The position numbers and the translations under genes are program-made. From NCBI RefSeq assembly GCF_019649055.1, contig NW_026570226.1, positions 434,001 through 498,000 on the forward strand: 64,000 nucleotides of DNA, read 5' to 3'. This document shows, one piece after another, positions 40,699 through 54,736 of the stretch (position 1 is its first letter; every line of letters starts with the position of its first letter). Source of the DNA: Paramacrobiotus metropolitanus (taxonomy: Eukaryota > Tardigrada > Eutardigrada > Parachela > Macrobiotidae). The notes under the pieces were generated by a model, which was not told where the DNA came from, did no database searches, and was given only the letters and a program-made list of their open reading frames with translations.

Positions 40699-42271
40699 AC
40701 AGTAGTTAGTGTACAGAAACTAAGTAATTAAATTATCATAAACTGCAACATCATTCAACATCAATTGCAACAGTCTGTACATAAGCTTTGCGATATAATG
40801 TGTGCGAATTGCGAAAACGCAATAACGAAACGATTCCAAATTGGCAATTGCTAATTAGTTAGTACTTGGTAGTTGGTATTTGGTAACTACTTAAAAGTTA
40901 AATCTTACGTTATGTCACGATCAACACCATTCACAATTCGCAGATAATATTGTGTAAGGAATCAGTCCCTTTGTCGATCGCAGCTGGAGTCCTTAACTTC
41001 GTTATGATTTATTTAGCGCACGGTTTTATCTACTGATTCGACTTCGAGGTTCCAAGTAGGGCGTGCAGATAGCTTTAGATAACACTCTTTTTTAAGACGG
41101 CCCATAATCGTTGCCAATCAAACTCAAAATAACAGATAGTAACTTAATTTTTCTAAGTTTAGAACTTGTTAGCCAGAATTCCTAGTGGACGCCAGAATCA
41201 TTCAAGCTATCGCAGTTAATCCATCAACAGAAGCAGTAAAAAAGTCATGCAGTTTTATTCTCCAAGATAACATAAAAAAACGCTCAAAAGTCAACTTATA
41301 ATTTCAATAAAAACTGCGTATTCTGTAGTCAGAGTGAAAAACCAAACGTAGAAAGGTTAGATAGGATTGATTGGGCCTGAAGAAAATTTTGTAATTTCGA
41401 AGAGTTGGTACCGTTGCGAGCATACGCGCCTGGAAGTGGGGTGGTTTAATCCGAAACGGTACTGGGTAGTGGGTAACTAACAACATAGTAGGAACTAGGA
41501 AGTACTGTAAATAAATACGTACATAAAACACCACTCGGGGTTTATTGGAAAGGGAATACATACGTAGTAAGGAAAGTCCGGAAAGCGGGAAAGGGATACA
41601 CTTTATTATTTTTCCTTTCCGTGTCATGTAATGAAATTTGTGAACTCTTCTATATTTCAACAAAAAAGGAAAAGCTTAAATATGTATCTCCAAAAATCTT
41701 TTAATAAATTATTTACTGAATTTTACAACCGCACTACAAATTATAACAGTCGTGAGTAACATTACTACGGCCGGCAATGTACAATCAAGAACTGAAAAAA
41801 ACAACCAAAATTTTTATTATCAGTTTTGTTCTTTCCCCGGAAAGTTCCTAAAACCGCAGCCGCATTGCCTTTAATAACTGCAAGGTAGGCTGCTTTAAAA
41901 AGCCGGGGATGTAAATTCTCCGGAAATCTGTTAATTCTGTTGTTGATCTAATAATGTGAACAACTTCAGTCAGTAGTCAGTACAGGCTGTACAGCAGTCA
42001 GCTGTATAAATAGCCGTGTCCTTGAACTATCCCTTTGAAATTTCTTTTTAACAATTATTACAATTCTCAGTGCTCTATGCTATTCAGATTAGAAGTAAAT
42101 ACACTGTGGAAGTCAAATTTGGACTTATTAATCCATTGGTCTGTAATGCATCCTACACTTGCAGTCTACATTAACGTTTGACATCGTTTCTGTTTCCCGC
42201 TTACTCAACGAACTCAGTCGGACTTGAATTTTATTGCGGAAATAGTTGCCGCAGAAAACTAACAAACTGCC
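40699..42271. other. Gene-free stretch with a TATA-like box
   Basis: No protein-like frame of note. TATAAATAG at 42005-42013 lies about 260 nt ahead of a small ORF with a strong start context. The left end is the FAD synthase upstream side. Confidence 0.45.
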
Positions 42272-42346
42272 ATGGCGAATCGCACAATTCCGCCTGATGG
42301 TGAAAAGAATCGTGGATCAAAATTTGGCAGTAAAGAAAGCGGCTAA
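42272..42346 (+). CDS. Candidate 24-aa small ORF with strong initiation context
   Basis: It begins CTGCCATGGCG, a near-ideal metazoan start, and encodes a short hydrophilic peptide (MANRTIPPDGEKNRGSKFG...). A TATA-like box lies upstream at 42005. An internal GGCA|GTAAAG could be a donor, making this a first exon. It lies 44 nt from the DAD1 stop on the opposite strand, so it may just be DAD1 3' flank. No homologue is known to me. Confidence 0.25.
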   Translation: MANRTIPPDGEKNRGSKFGSKESG

Positions 42347-42389
42347 CCAAAGCACAAAGCGTGAGTGAAGTTTATTGCACAAATGCAGG

Positions 42390-43296
42390 TTATCCCATAA
42401 AATTAATGACGACCAAATGCAAAACAACGTGCGCGAAGATGAAGTCCGCCATGGCGCGCTCCTGGCTAATGTGGCCGAACTGGCTCTTGTTCTCCGGGTT
42501 GACCTGCATCCGCAGACATGCTGGAAAAATGAAAAATCACACGCTGCAACAATCGAACTGTAACATCGAAACTTATTGTTAGAATCGGAAACATGTAACT
42601 TGTTACTTGTAACAAGGAAACTTCACAGACTACAGCGGAAATATTCGCGAAAAGTTTCGAGGCAAAACTTGTCATAACCATTGAAGTAACCGTAAGGAAT
42701 TCATCGTCAACAGTTAACATTTAACAACTTAACATTTACACTATTTACTACAAATCAAAAATTAATAGAAATCTGCAATTTAACAGATCTACACGAACAA
42801 TCGGAACGAAGCTCTAGATAAATATTCAACAACCATTAATTATTCTCCCACCGTAAAATATTTCTATATTACTGCAAAGTGCAAACCAATACAAAAAGCA
42901 CTTAATTTTTTAGAAGAGTACAGATTTTCAGTAAAATGCAACTAATAAGTTTTAATGAATTAGTGATTACCAATATTAAAGTAGATGCTGCAAAACAAGC
43001 CGGTTCGACATTACAATAATTACTATTCCTGTATTCCAGTGCCATTACTGACTTTGAGCAAAAAACTTAACTCAGATGTGCCACTTACTCGCAAGAATGA
43101 ACGAAGCAACAGTTGAGATAAACCCACTCAGGAAACTGTTGAAAGGGAAAGTGCCAACCAGGAGGCAATAAAGAAACTGGATAATTCCCGTTAGGAGCAC
43201 GTATACAAGGTACGCATCGATCAGCTTCAATCGTTTCGGAGTTTTCCCGCGGTACTCTTCATACAGTTTCACAAGGATTTCTCCAAGATGCGGCAT
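42390..43296 (-). CDS. DAD1: DAD1, oligosaccharyltransferase subunit
   Basis: Defender against cell death 1 is a small ER membrane subunit of the N-glycan oligosaccharyltransferase. Two exons, 43296-43089 and 42520-42390, give 339 nt or 112 aa (human 113). The family signature is nearly unchanged: [38 protein letters not shown], then [34 protein letters not shown] and VINFMG at the end. Three hydrophobic segments are visible. The splice junction in the second helix (FILA|T|CLR) keeps frame. The start is the ATG before PHLGEI; the codons just upstream (TTG GTG AAC) lack an ATG. Confidence 0.97.
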
Positions 43297-43996
43297 GTTC
43301 ACCAAGGGTTAACTGTGCTGTATACTACTTGAGCCCTGAAAGTTGTTAAGTTGTAACCGTAGTAGAAACCAATTGAAAACAAATCAGAATAGTCGACAGA
43401 ACTACACAATTAAAATTGTAAAAAGCATTTAACTACGATTCAAGATTCAACGATTTTGCTGTGAACTAGCCAACGTGTCATTCGCTCATTACGCACACTG
43501 CGTGAGCTTGGAGGCGGCTGTTACTATTAATTTTTTAGAAGAGTACAGAATACAGATACCCTATAAGTAAGTACCTACTTACCATCTGATGACTGATGCG
43601 TATTAAATTATTATTGAATTTTTTTCTTGACAGATAACTAAACGCGACTTCCTGTTCAAATTAATGCTGAACTAACATTTAGGATGATTTCAAAATAATT
43701 TCCTATATATACTACGGCAAATACTGCATAGTTTAAGTACTGCCAGTACGCATATTTATTTGAGTAAGTTTTACAAAACATCGTGGCTGACTCCTGTCCG
43801 AACTTTTCTTGCCGTAATTCCATTCTAATGAAAAAAGGGGCAATTTGCAGATCAAGAAATGCACAACTGAACCATAGGAGTTTAAAAGACAGCACCGTTA
43901 CACCAAAATGTGATACTATAGGTGCGTTCCATATTTAATATGGATAATATTTACAACAAACGTATAAAGTGATGCATTATTCTAAGCGGCAGATTT
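43297..43996. other. Spacer between DAD1 and the FBXO22-like gene
   Basis: About 700 nt with no protein-like frame. It holds the DAD1 promoter side and the 3' UTR of the F-box gene on the same strand. Confidence 0.5.
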
Positions 43997-46013
43997 CTAA
44001 TGCTGACCCAAAATTACTGCAGACACAAATGATGTTGAGGCGCCGTGGAAAAATTTTCCGAAGTTGCCATCCGCTTTATCCTTCGTAAAAACACTTCCAA
44101 TAACTGTTGGATAACTTCCACCAAATATAGGAACTCGAGGGAATTCTTCCCTTAACTGCTTCACATCCTGCTCATACAGCCGGTCCATTTCAGCGGAATC
44201 CCTTATACCCTGATTAACCTTGCTGAAGTAAAACAGCAGCATTCTGCCTCCCATAACCTGCTGCGCGGTAAACTGATCACGCAATTGACGAAGAACTCTT
44301 GCGTGCTCCATCTGACCGACATTATCGTCTAACGCAACCTGATAAGCAATACAATCTTTTCCACCAAACGCCAACCACTCTAGCCCATAATCTAATGTAG
44401 GATCTCCGTGAGATGAGTAGCGTTCTTCGCCAAGATTATCCACAGTGTTTAGCACCAAAACAGGAAATTCGGATGACAAAACATGCGAATGGTGAGCGAA
44501 TCGCCTGGTAAACATGATTACCAATTTCGGAGCGACAATTTCTAGCTCCTTGATCATCGGCAATAAGAAGTGGTTATGGGACCGGTTTTCTAACCATCCA
44601 TTATTTTTTAGCTGCACTCGCAGTTCTGCTTCCGTAAGATGTTCACGCCATATGTTTACTCCGTTGATTTTTGGAAATACCAGCACACTGAGATCCCGAG
44701 CGGATGTCTTACAGCCCCAGTGATCAATTTTTCTAGGATTTCCAGTCATAATTGAGGGAAGCGGCGGCAGCACACCCTGTGTCCGAATATGCAAAATCTT
44801 TCGAGCATCTTTCGGCATCAAATCAGACAATATTCTGCAGACATCTTTTCTTTCTCCAAAATCTGGACTTCTTGGGTCATCAAACCTTAATTTATGGCCA
44901 AACATGATTTTAGGAGCCGAAAAACAAATCACCATCTCAGGTTCGCAATATAGTTCCTGTAACGAACTGCCGAAAATATCTTTTTCGTGTAACAAAGAAG
45001 AATCATTGAGGGCTGTTATAATGCTGGGGAAGTGAGCCCAGTCGAAATTTTGACGACGTGCAAGGTTCCTTTCGTAAGTGCATGTGGTTTGCATATCCTT
45101 GTTAACCTGCAAATGGTCAGAGAAAAAGAGATTATTAGGAAGGAGAATGATATCAAGACAGCACTAACAGCCTATTATCCAGAAGGCAAATACGGAAAAA
45201 ATTACAAATCATTCATCTCTGCAAAAACGAAATTCACCAATCAATGGCTAACATATTTACTAACAATACCTGTGCAAGTGACAACAATGATCTCATCGGT
45301 AAGCTCTTAGCAATCGCTCTCGCCACCGGAGGGATGAAAAGAAGTTGAGATACAACCTCAACAGGCACACTAGGAACAGACGTCATCGCATCAGATTTCA
45401 AAAAATTTCCATTTTTGGAGGCGGAAGTTTTTGTTTTTCGAGTATCGTTTCTGCTAGCCGTACTCGTACTGGGCATTTCATCGTCATTACTCTCCGGACG
45501 GTAATCGCTATCATCATCACTAGATGTTCCAGCCGCAGCAAACTGCCGCAAACGAGTTCGTTTCTTCTTTTTCGGCTGCGTAGCTTTATTCTGATGGCTC
45601 TTTTCTCCTTTCATTTTCACTGGAACTTTTTTAATTTCGTCATCATCGCTGAGAGTTATAACATCTACAATTTTTCGCGCTTTTCGACTTGAACTCCCCT
45701 GTGCCGAGTTGTCATCATCACGCTTTATTTTCTTTTCCAGCATTCTGGGAACATCCTTCTTTCTATTACCGCGCTTCTTCGGTATAACTTTCTCTTCGGA
45801 CTCTGAGTCACTTTGAGTGCCCACGGTGACATCAGATGTACTAGGTATAGGCTGTCTGACAACGGGTTTTTTGGCAAGTGTGGGAGCAGTTGTCCGACGT
45901 TTGCGACGATATCGTCGTTTCCGGGTGCGCCGTTTCTTCGTTATCCCGGAGGTGTCGCTAGCCGGTTTCACGGCCTTCTTTTTTGGCTTTCGTAATCGTG
46001 TAGTTACCTTCAT
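43997..46013 (-). CDS. FBXO22-like protein: F-box plus FIST domains, with a long basic N-terminus
   Basis: Two exons, 46013-45270 and 45106-43997, give 1854 nt or 617 aa. An F-box (about residues 213-257: VPVEVVSQLLF ... LPMRSLLSLAQVNKDMQT) crosses the splice junction and would bind Skp1 in an SCF ubiquitin ligase. The rest resembles the FIST N and C domains of FBXO22 (KLVIMFTRRF, GLEWLAFGGKDCI, GGRMLLFYFSK, FPRVPIFGGSYPTVIGSV). Human FBXO22 is about 400 aa. The extra 200 residues here are Lys/Arg-rich with acidic Ser patches (KKRRTRKRRYRRKRR, LSDDDEIKK, SSDDDSDYRPESNDDE), which suggests nuclear location. The start is the first in-frame ATG; the frame is open a little further upstream, so another exon is possible. 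Confidence 0.8.
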
Positions 46014-47937
46014 CTTTCCGGATTTCGCGTTCTCCTGTGTTCTCCTGTGCAATAAATGCCGTATATCTGAAAATTACAAGAAAAGGAATGCTCAATTTTG
46101 TGCTGTTACGATTTATAAGACTAGCTAAAGTATAGAAGGAACACAGACCAGCCACCAGGCCCAACACCAATTAAATATTGTAATTTTCCCCATAACAGTG
46201 CTGGCTCCTAAATCTATTCTCAGATTAGAACTGCCGTGTTGTTGTTGCAAAAGCATACTTTTATTCCCAATAAGATAATAAAGGCGAATCAGCGATTATA
46301 GATGCTAGTGCTGTCCGCTATATGCCAGTGCAACGATAAAGAACAATTCAATTAATCAAGAAAAAACTTTCATCATATGACTCCAGAAGTGAGAAGAGAA
46401 TACGATAACAAAATGTTCAACTACATTAATTTATATTCAGCGATAACGTATCAGCAAACGGTTCAAACCTTGGGAAGGACAGTTATAATAGTTTGCGATC
46501 AATACTTTTACGCGAGTTTTACCAATATCTCAAAAGCACACTCATTATTCACCCACATATGATTAACGAGTCTCATAACAAAACAAAGAAGATATAGAAC
46601 GATAACGCTGCCTTAGACTCAAAACTTTGACTTACAAGTTGCAGAGATGTTGGATGTGTTGGATTTTTTTGGACTTGGAACTCGAGCCCCTGTAGCCCCC
46701 ATGACTGGGGACCGATCTTGCTTCGAAGACGTAGTCCTTCCAAGCAGAAAAATATCGTCGATCCACAGCTCGTGTCACGCAAAATAACCTGCAGATTCTG
46801 GAAACCTTCACTGCGCGCTTCACGGTAAACGTGTAAAGAATTAAAATGACATCATCGTCGATCTCGCTGAAGTCTTCTTTGACGCTCCAAACACTGGCTT
46901 CTGTATCGAGAGGAGATGAATCATGAAGGTGATCAATAGTTGACGATGAACAAAAAAGCGATCTTAAAATAAATCCGAAAACTAAAAAGGAACTGAAAAT
47001 GAGCAATGTACAGCCACTGAAAACTGAAACAGAACAACTGACAAACGTGACAAAGTCACAAAAAGGCAAAAGCTAAAAGTAAAAAGGTCCAAAAGTTACC
47101 AAAACTCAAAAAATTTTGGGTTCACACCGTCACCCCCTATCGTAAGTCGTTTCGCCATCCAAGGGTGGCTAGGTCTTGCGCCGAATATCCACGCCACTAA
47201 TACCGCCAGTACGGCAGTGTCTGCCTAATTTTTAATTTACTGTAATATTCGTAATTTCGTAGCTATCAAGGAGACTGGATAGTGGATAGGGATTAGGGAT
47301 GCAGAAATTGCTGAAAGTGAAAAAGAGAAATATGGCAAAATTCATACCTAATAACAAGTACTTACTATAGTGTGACCTATAGTAAGTTCTTGCTAATAAT
47401 TATCGTACTATAGCTACTTGTTTAAAATCGTAAATATTATTTATTTCCAATGCTTTTAAGCCTTTTATCTTGCGTTGGGTTTATTTTGCTCACTTTGAGT
47501 TTGCCACTGGCCCACTGCTACCACAATAATTTTTTTTTCGGTCGTACCTGCTGTTATATCAGCTTATGCCATCTTATGCATTAATAGGCGCTTGTTGTAC
47601 CGTGCCTGAGGTCTGTCTTTGGAAGAATCAGTACTGTACTTACTGACATGACATATCAGCTGATTAACAGCCGTCACAGGCAATGCTGTATTCTACGTTT
47701 CTAGTTTTCTACTCATTGGATTTCATCAACGCCTTGGATTGTACAACCTGCGATTATTGTATGGAGGATCCACGGAGTGAAAGGGATTTTGGAGATCGGT
47801 GCCCACTACTAGGTCTATGAAGGAAGCCCATCACTGCAGTCTGCAGACAACAGTTACTCTTCGAAAACAGAATTCTTATTCGGAATGTGGAACTGCAATT
47901 CTTATGGTTCTTGTCACGGTAATAAATCAATGCAGTG
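46014..47937. other. Divergent spacer between the FBXO22-like gene and COQ10
   Basis: About 1.9 kb that should hold both promoters. A minus-strand open frame (46632-47069) has a hydrophobic first part but no ATG, so it was not called. A plus-strand frame at 46377 starts plausibly but shows no family features. Confidence 0.45.
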
Positions 47938-49459
47938 ATGGCTCGACTGATTTTCCCTATTTCGTCTTCCCGGATTGTGCTGCAGCGGTCTCCCCTTGCG
48001 TAAGAAAATGTTAATTAAATATCAACTCGCACGTCATATTTTGTTAATTATTTGCTGTTTTCTTGGACTAATTTTAGAATTAGGCTCAATAACCTGCCTT
48101 TTTGGTTTAACTTTATGGAAGGTTACTGGCACTTACTGGTGAAGGGTAATACTGTTGTTTATCCGTCTTTATCGTATGCTAAACAGCTAAAGTTTAGTAA
48201 TTTTTTGAAATTTCGAAAGGTTCGAATTATGCGAATTGTTCGCATAATTCGAACCTTTCGAAATTTCATACCTGTTACCTGTTATTCTGATTAATTAAGC
48301 TTTCTTTTCAAAGCTTATCGCTCCTTACCATTAGCTCAACAGTTCAAAGTGAATGGGCAAAGAAATTAATTTACGTATTATTTATTCTTCAGATCTTGCA
48401 AACTGCATTTAACGCGCCATCAGGCTATTTTCCCCACCACGAGATCCATTGGCTTTGGCTTACTTAAAAGCCGTACAAAGGAATATGCCGAAAGACGTGT
48501 ACTAGGGTAAGCTATGGTCGGCACGCGACAATAAGTATGACAACTATCAAAACTCGTACAGTTTTATTACTATTATTTACTATTTAGCAAGAAAACTCAT
48601 CTCCATCGTTCGTGAGCACTGTATAATTCCTATTGTTGCCAATATTTTGAAACTTTGGATTTGTGTTTTTCAGTTATTCCATGGATCAAATGTATGACGT
48701 CGTCGCGGATGTGCGGAAATACAAGGAGTTTGTTCCATGGTGTACGAATTCCAGCTTGGTTTACAGTAAGGAAAGCACCGCGTCTCCTGGGAATGAGAAA
48801 TACCAAATGGAAATCGGTTTTCCTCCCATTACCGAGCGCTACACGTCCAATGTCACTTTTGTCAAACCTTATCTAGTCAAAGCCGTCAGCACGGAAGGTC
48901 GTTTGTTCAATCATTTGGTAACGGAATGGAAGTTTAGTCCCGGCCTAAAAGATCATCGTGATACAACTTGCACGCTAGATTTTTTTGTAAGTGAAAGTGT
49001 AAAAGCAGAGGATTGATTGATTTGCCGCTTGTTTTGGGGGTAGTTTTTGAACGAAACTTCCTTGCTTTGGTGCAATCAAGTGTCCATTTTGGAACTGCAC
49101 GGGTACTGCAAGTCAAGCATACAAGTTTCATACACTTCAGTAATTAGTGTAACTACTTGTGTATTTGTAAGTGTAGTTTATGAGTATCTACCTTTACGTG
49201 CTTTATTGTTGGTGATAGGTTTTTGTTTTAACGGTAAGGCGAAGCCGAAGCTGCGTCTTGCATCCTTTTGTATCTGACTTAACTATCAAATTTGCAGGTT
49301 TCCTTTGAATTTCGAAATGTGCTTTATACAAAAATGTCAGATTTGTTTTTCGACGAAGTTGTCCGTCAGATGGTAAACGCCTTCCTCAAACGAGCCAAGC
49401 TGAAATACGGAGCGGCTTCAATCCCGGATCAAAAGCCGTTATCTATACGAGCGAAATGA
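47938..49459 (+). CDS. COQ10: Coenzyme Q-binding protein COQ10 (START domain), mitochondrial
   Basis: COQ10 binds ubiquinone in the mitochondrial inner membrane and supports its use by the respiratory chain. Four exons: 47938-47999, 48393-48506, 48674-48986, 49298-49459, giving 651 nt or 216 aa with frame kept throughout. The N-terminus ([19 protein letters not shown]...) is Arg/Ser-rich without acidic residues, as in a mitochondrial presequence. The START/polyketide-cyclase domain follows: [68 protein letters not shown], then [19 protein letters not shown] in the last exon. Confidence 0.95.
48206..48268. repeat. Perfect 30-bp inverted repeat with 3-nt centre
   Basis: The left arm (48206-48235, starting TGAAATTTCGAAAGG) and the right arm (48239-48268) are exact reverse complements around TTG. 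It lies in COQ10 intron 1 and would form a very stable hairpin in RNA or a cruciform in DNA. Confidence 0.9.
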
Positions 49460-49712
49460 TTTTGTTTCGCTGTTCTTTCTGCATTTTTGAACTATCTTCT
49501 CCGAAAATTATAGGTTCGCATAGTTGTGATACATCAAAGAATTTATTAGCTTTATAAAACCGCCGGAAATCAGCCCAATATGGAGACGATATGTTGTACA
49601 AATGAGAAACGGAATAAAGAATGACTACTATAATCATTCACTGAACCACGCAGCTTGAACAGGTAAAACAGTATAACAACGCAAACAAATTAACAACCAA
49701 ACTAGCACTTGT

Positions 49713-53373
<3,661 letters not shown>

Positions 53374-54208
53374 ATGGTGCGTATATTCAATATTGTATCA
53401 ATTTGTGGTTTCGCATTTTGGCTATCAGCATCGAATTCGCGATTTGCTTCACGAGCGAATGATTAAGTATGTCTTTATCTTCTTCAGCTATGTCTTTATC
53501 TTCTTCAGGCTGCCGCGGCTCGCCAAATCACGAAGTTCAAGCCCCTTTTCGATCGAGTTTTGGTCGAACGATTTGCTGCGGAAACAAAGACGAAATCCGG
53601 CATTATGTTGCCTGAGAAGGCTCTTGGGAAGGTTCTTGATGCGACGGTGGTTGCCGTGGGTCCTGGTTCCCGAAACGACGTGCGTAATAAATTATTTGAT
53701 AATATGTACAACATTTGACATATTCAGTTATTGTAGGAAGGCAAAACAATTCCTCCTAGCGTGAAAACCGGAGACCGGGTACTTCTTCCGGAATACGGAG
53801 GCACCAAAGTTGAAATTGATAATAAGGTAAATTATTAAGGATTGCATTGCGTAGGCTGTAGCAGCCAGCTTTAAAAATTATTTCTGCTGCTCGTGTTATT
53901 CGGTAATTGTGTTTTCGGCTTTTTTGCATGTGGTCGACTGTGAAAACTAAGTCGATGTCATTATTGATAATAATAACTACTAACTAGTGGTTGGCATGAC
54001 ATACATGTCATACACTATTATTGATTTCATAGTGAAAAATAACGCAACATGAGTGCGATTGGTCTAACAATAAATTGGTCATCGTGACTTTACTGATTTA
54101 GAACTGCGCCGGTTAAATCTGCTGTTCACACTAAGTGATGGTTCTGATTTGCAGGAATATTTCCTCTTCAGAGATACCGACATCTTAGGTAAATGGGAAG
54201 GATCTTAA
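53374..54208 (+). CDS. HSPE1: Mitochondrial 10-kDa chaperonin
   Basis: HSP10 caps the HSP60 ring. Exons: 53374-53376 (only the ATG), 53509-53679, 53737-53826, 54155-54208, giving 318 nt or 105 aa. Family sequence is clear: FKPLFDRVLVERFAAET, GIMLPEKALGKV, ATVVAVGPGSR, GDRVLLPEYGGTKVE, EYFLFRDTDILGKW. The start was chosen because ATG|GTGCGT at 53374 is a donor placed right after a start codon in the best position and joins in frame to GCT GCC GCG. Two identical 19-bp acceptor copies end at 53487 and 53508. Using the first would add seven in-frame residues. The mobile-loop sequence (ETKTKSGIMLPEK) is normal. Confidence 0.93.
53469..53508 (+). repeat. Tandem 19-bp repeat carrying two 3' splice sites
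   Basis: ATGTCTTTATCTTCTTCAG occurs at 53469-53487 and 53490-53508, separated by CT. Each copy ends in a pyrimidine-rich AG acceptor. The offset is 21 nt, a whole number of codons. Confidence 0.9.
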
Positions 54209-54736
54209 AATTCCTCGTTGCTGGATATTTTGCTGTTATCGTTTTATCTTCTGTTACTGATTTTTAATGTGGGGCCTTGTGACGTATCGTGGTGTGCTGT
54301 GCTTTTTAGGATGTTTCAGTGATGCCGAAAAGTGCAGAACCAGTTCAGAATGAAATCTGATCGAGGGCTAGTGGGTTCTTATTGTGTCTTTTACAAGACT
54401 TGCGTGTTTGCTGAACACAGACAACTAAAAATCTCTGTGAAAATTTGCATTGACTTGTTGAATGAATAGAGAAACCAAAGCGCGGATTTTATTTTATAAA
54501 TATTTTATCAAGATCATAACTATTCAATCAGTGTCACGGTGCCATTAAGGCCTATGCCAACGAGCGGGGACCATACAATCAAAACTACAAAGTACAGGAC
54601 GCTACTTCGTGTACCTTAAACACAATAAATAGTTCTAGAAGGGAAACTTCTCAATAAAGTATTGATAACAGTAACACCAACTTCCGTGAAGTGCCGTTGC
54701 ATTCTGGCTGCAATTTCGGTCATTTCGACAAACTGA
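54209..54736. other. Convergent 3' regions of HSP10 and citrate synthase
   Basis: About 530 nt tail-to-tail spacer without coding signal; it must hold both 3' UTRs. Confidence 0.5.

Noticed and set aside
41304-41663. 119-codon minus-strand frame
   Set aside because: No family features and low-complexity context; treated as chance.
46632-47069. 145-codon minus-strand frame with a hydrophobic N-terminal run
   Set aside because: It has no ATG, no good splice acceptor was placed before it, and the downstream part matches nothing known to me.
47085-47220. Possible tRNA or snRNA around GGGTTCACACCG
   Set aside because: The B-box-like string misses a key base and no cloverleaf could be drawn.
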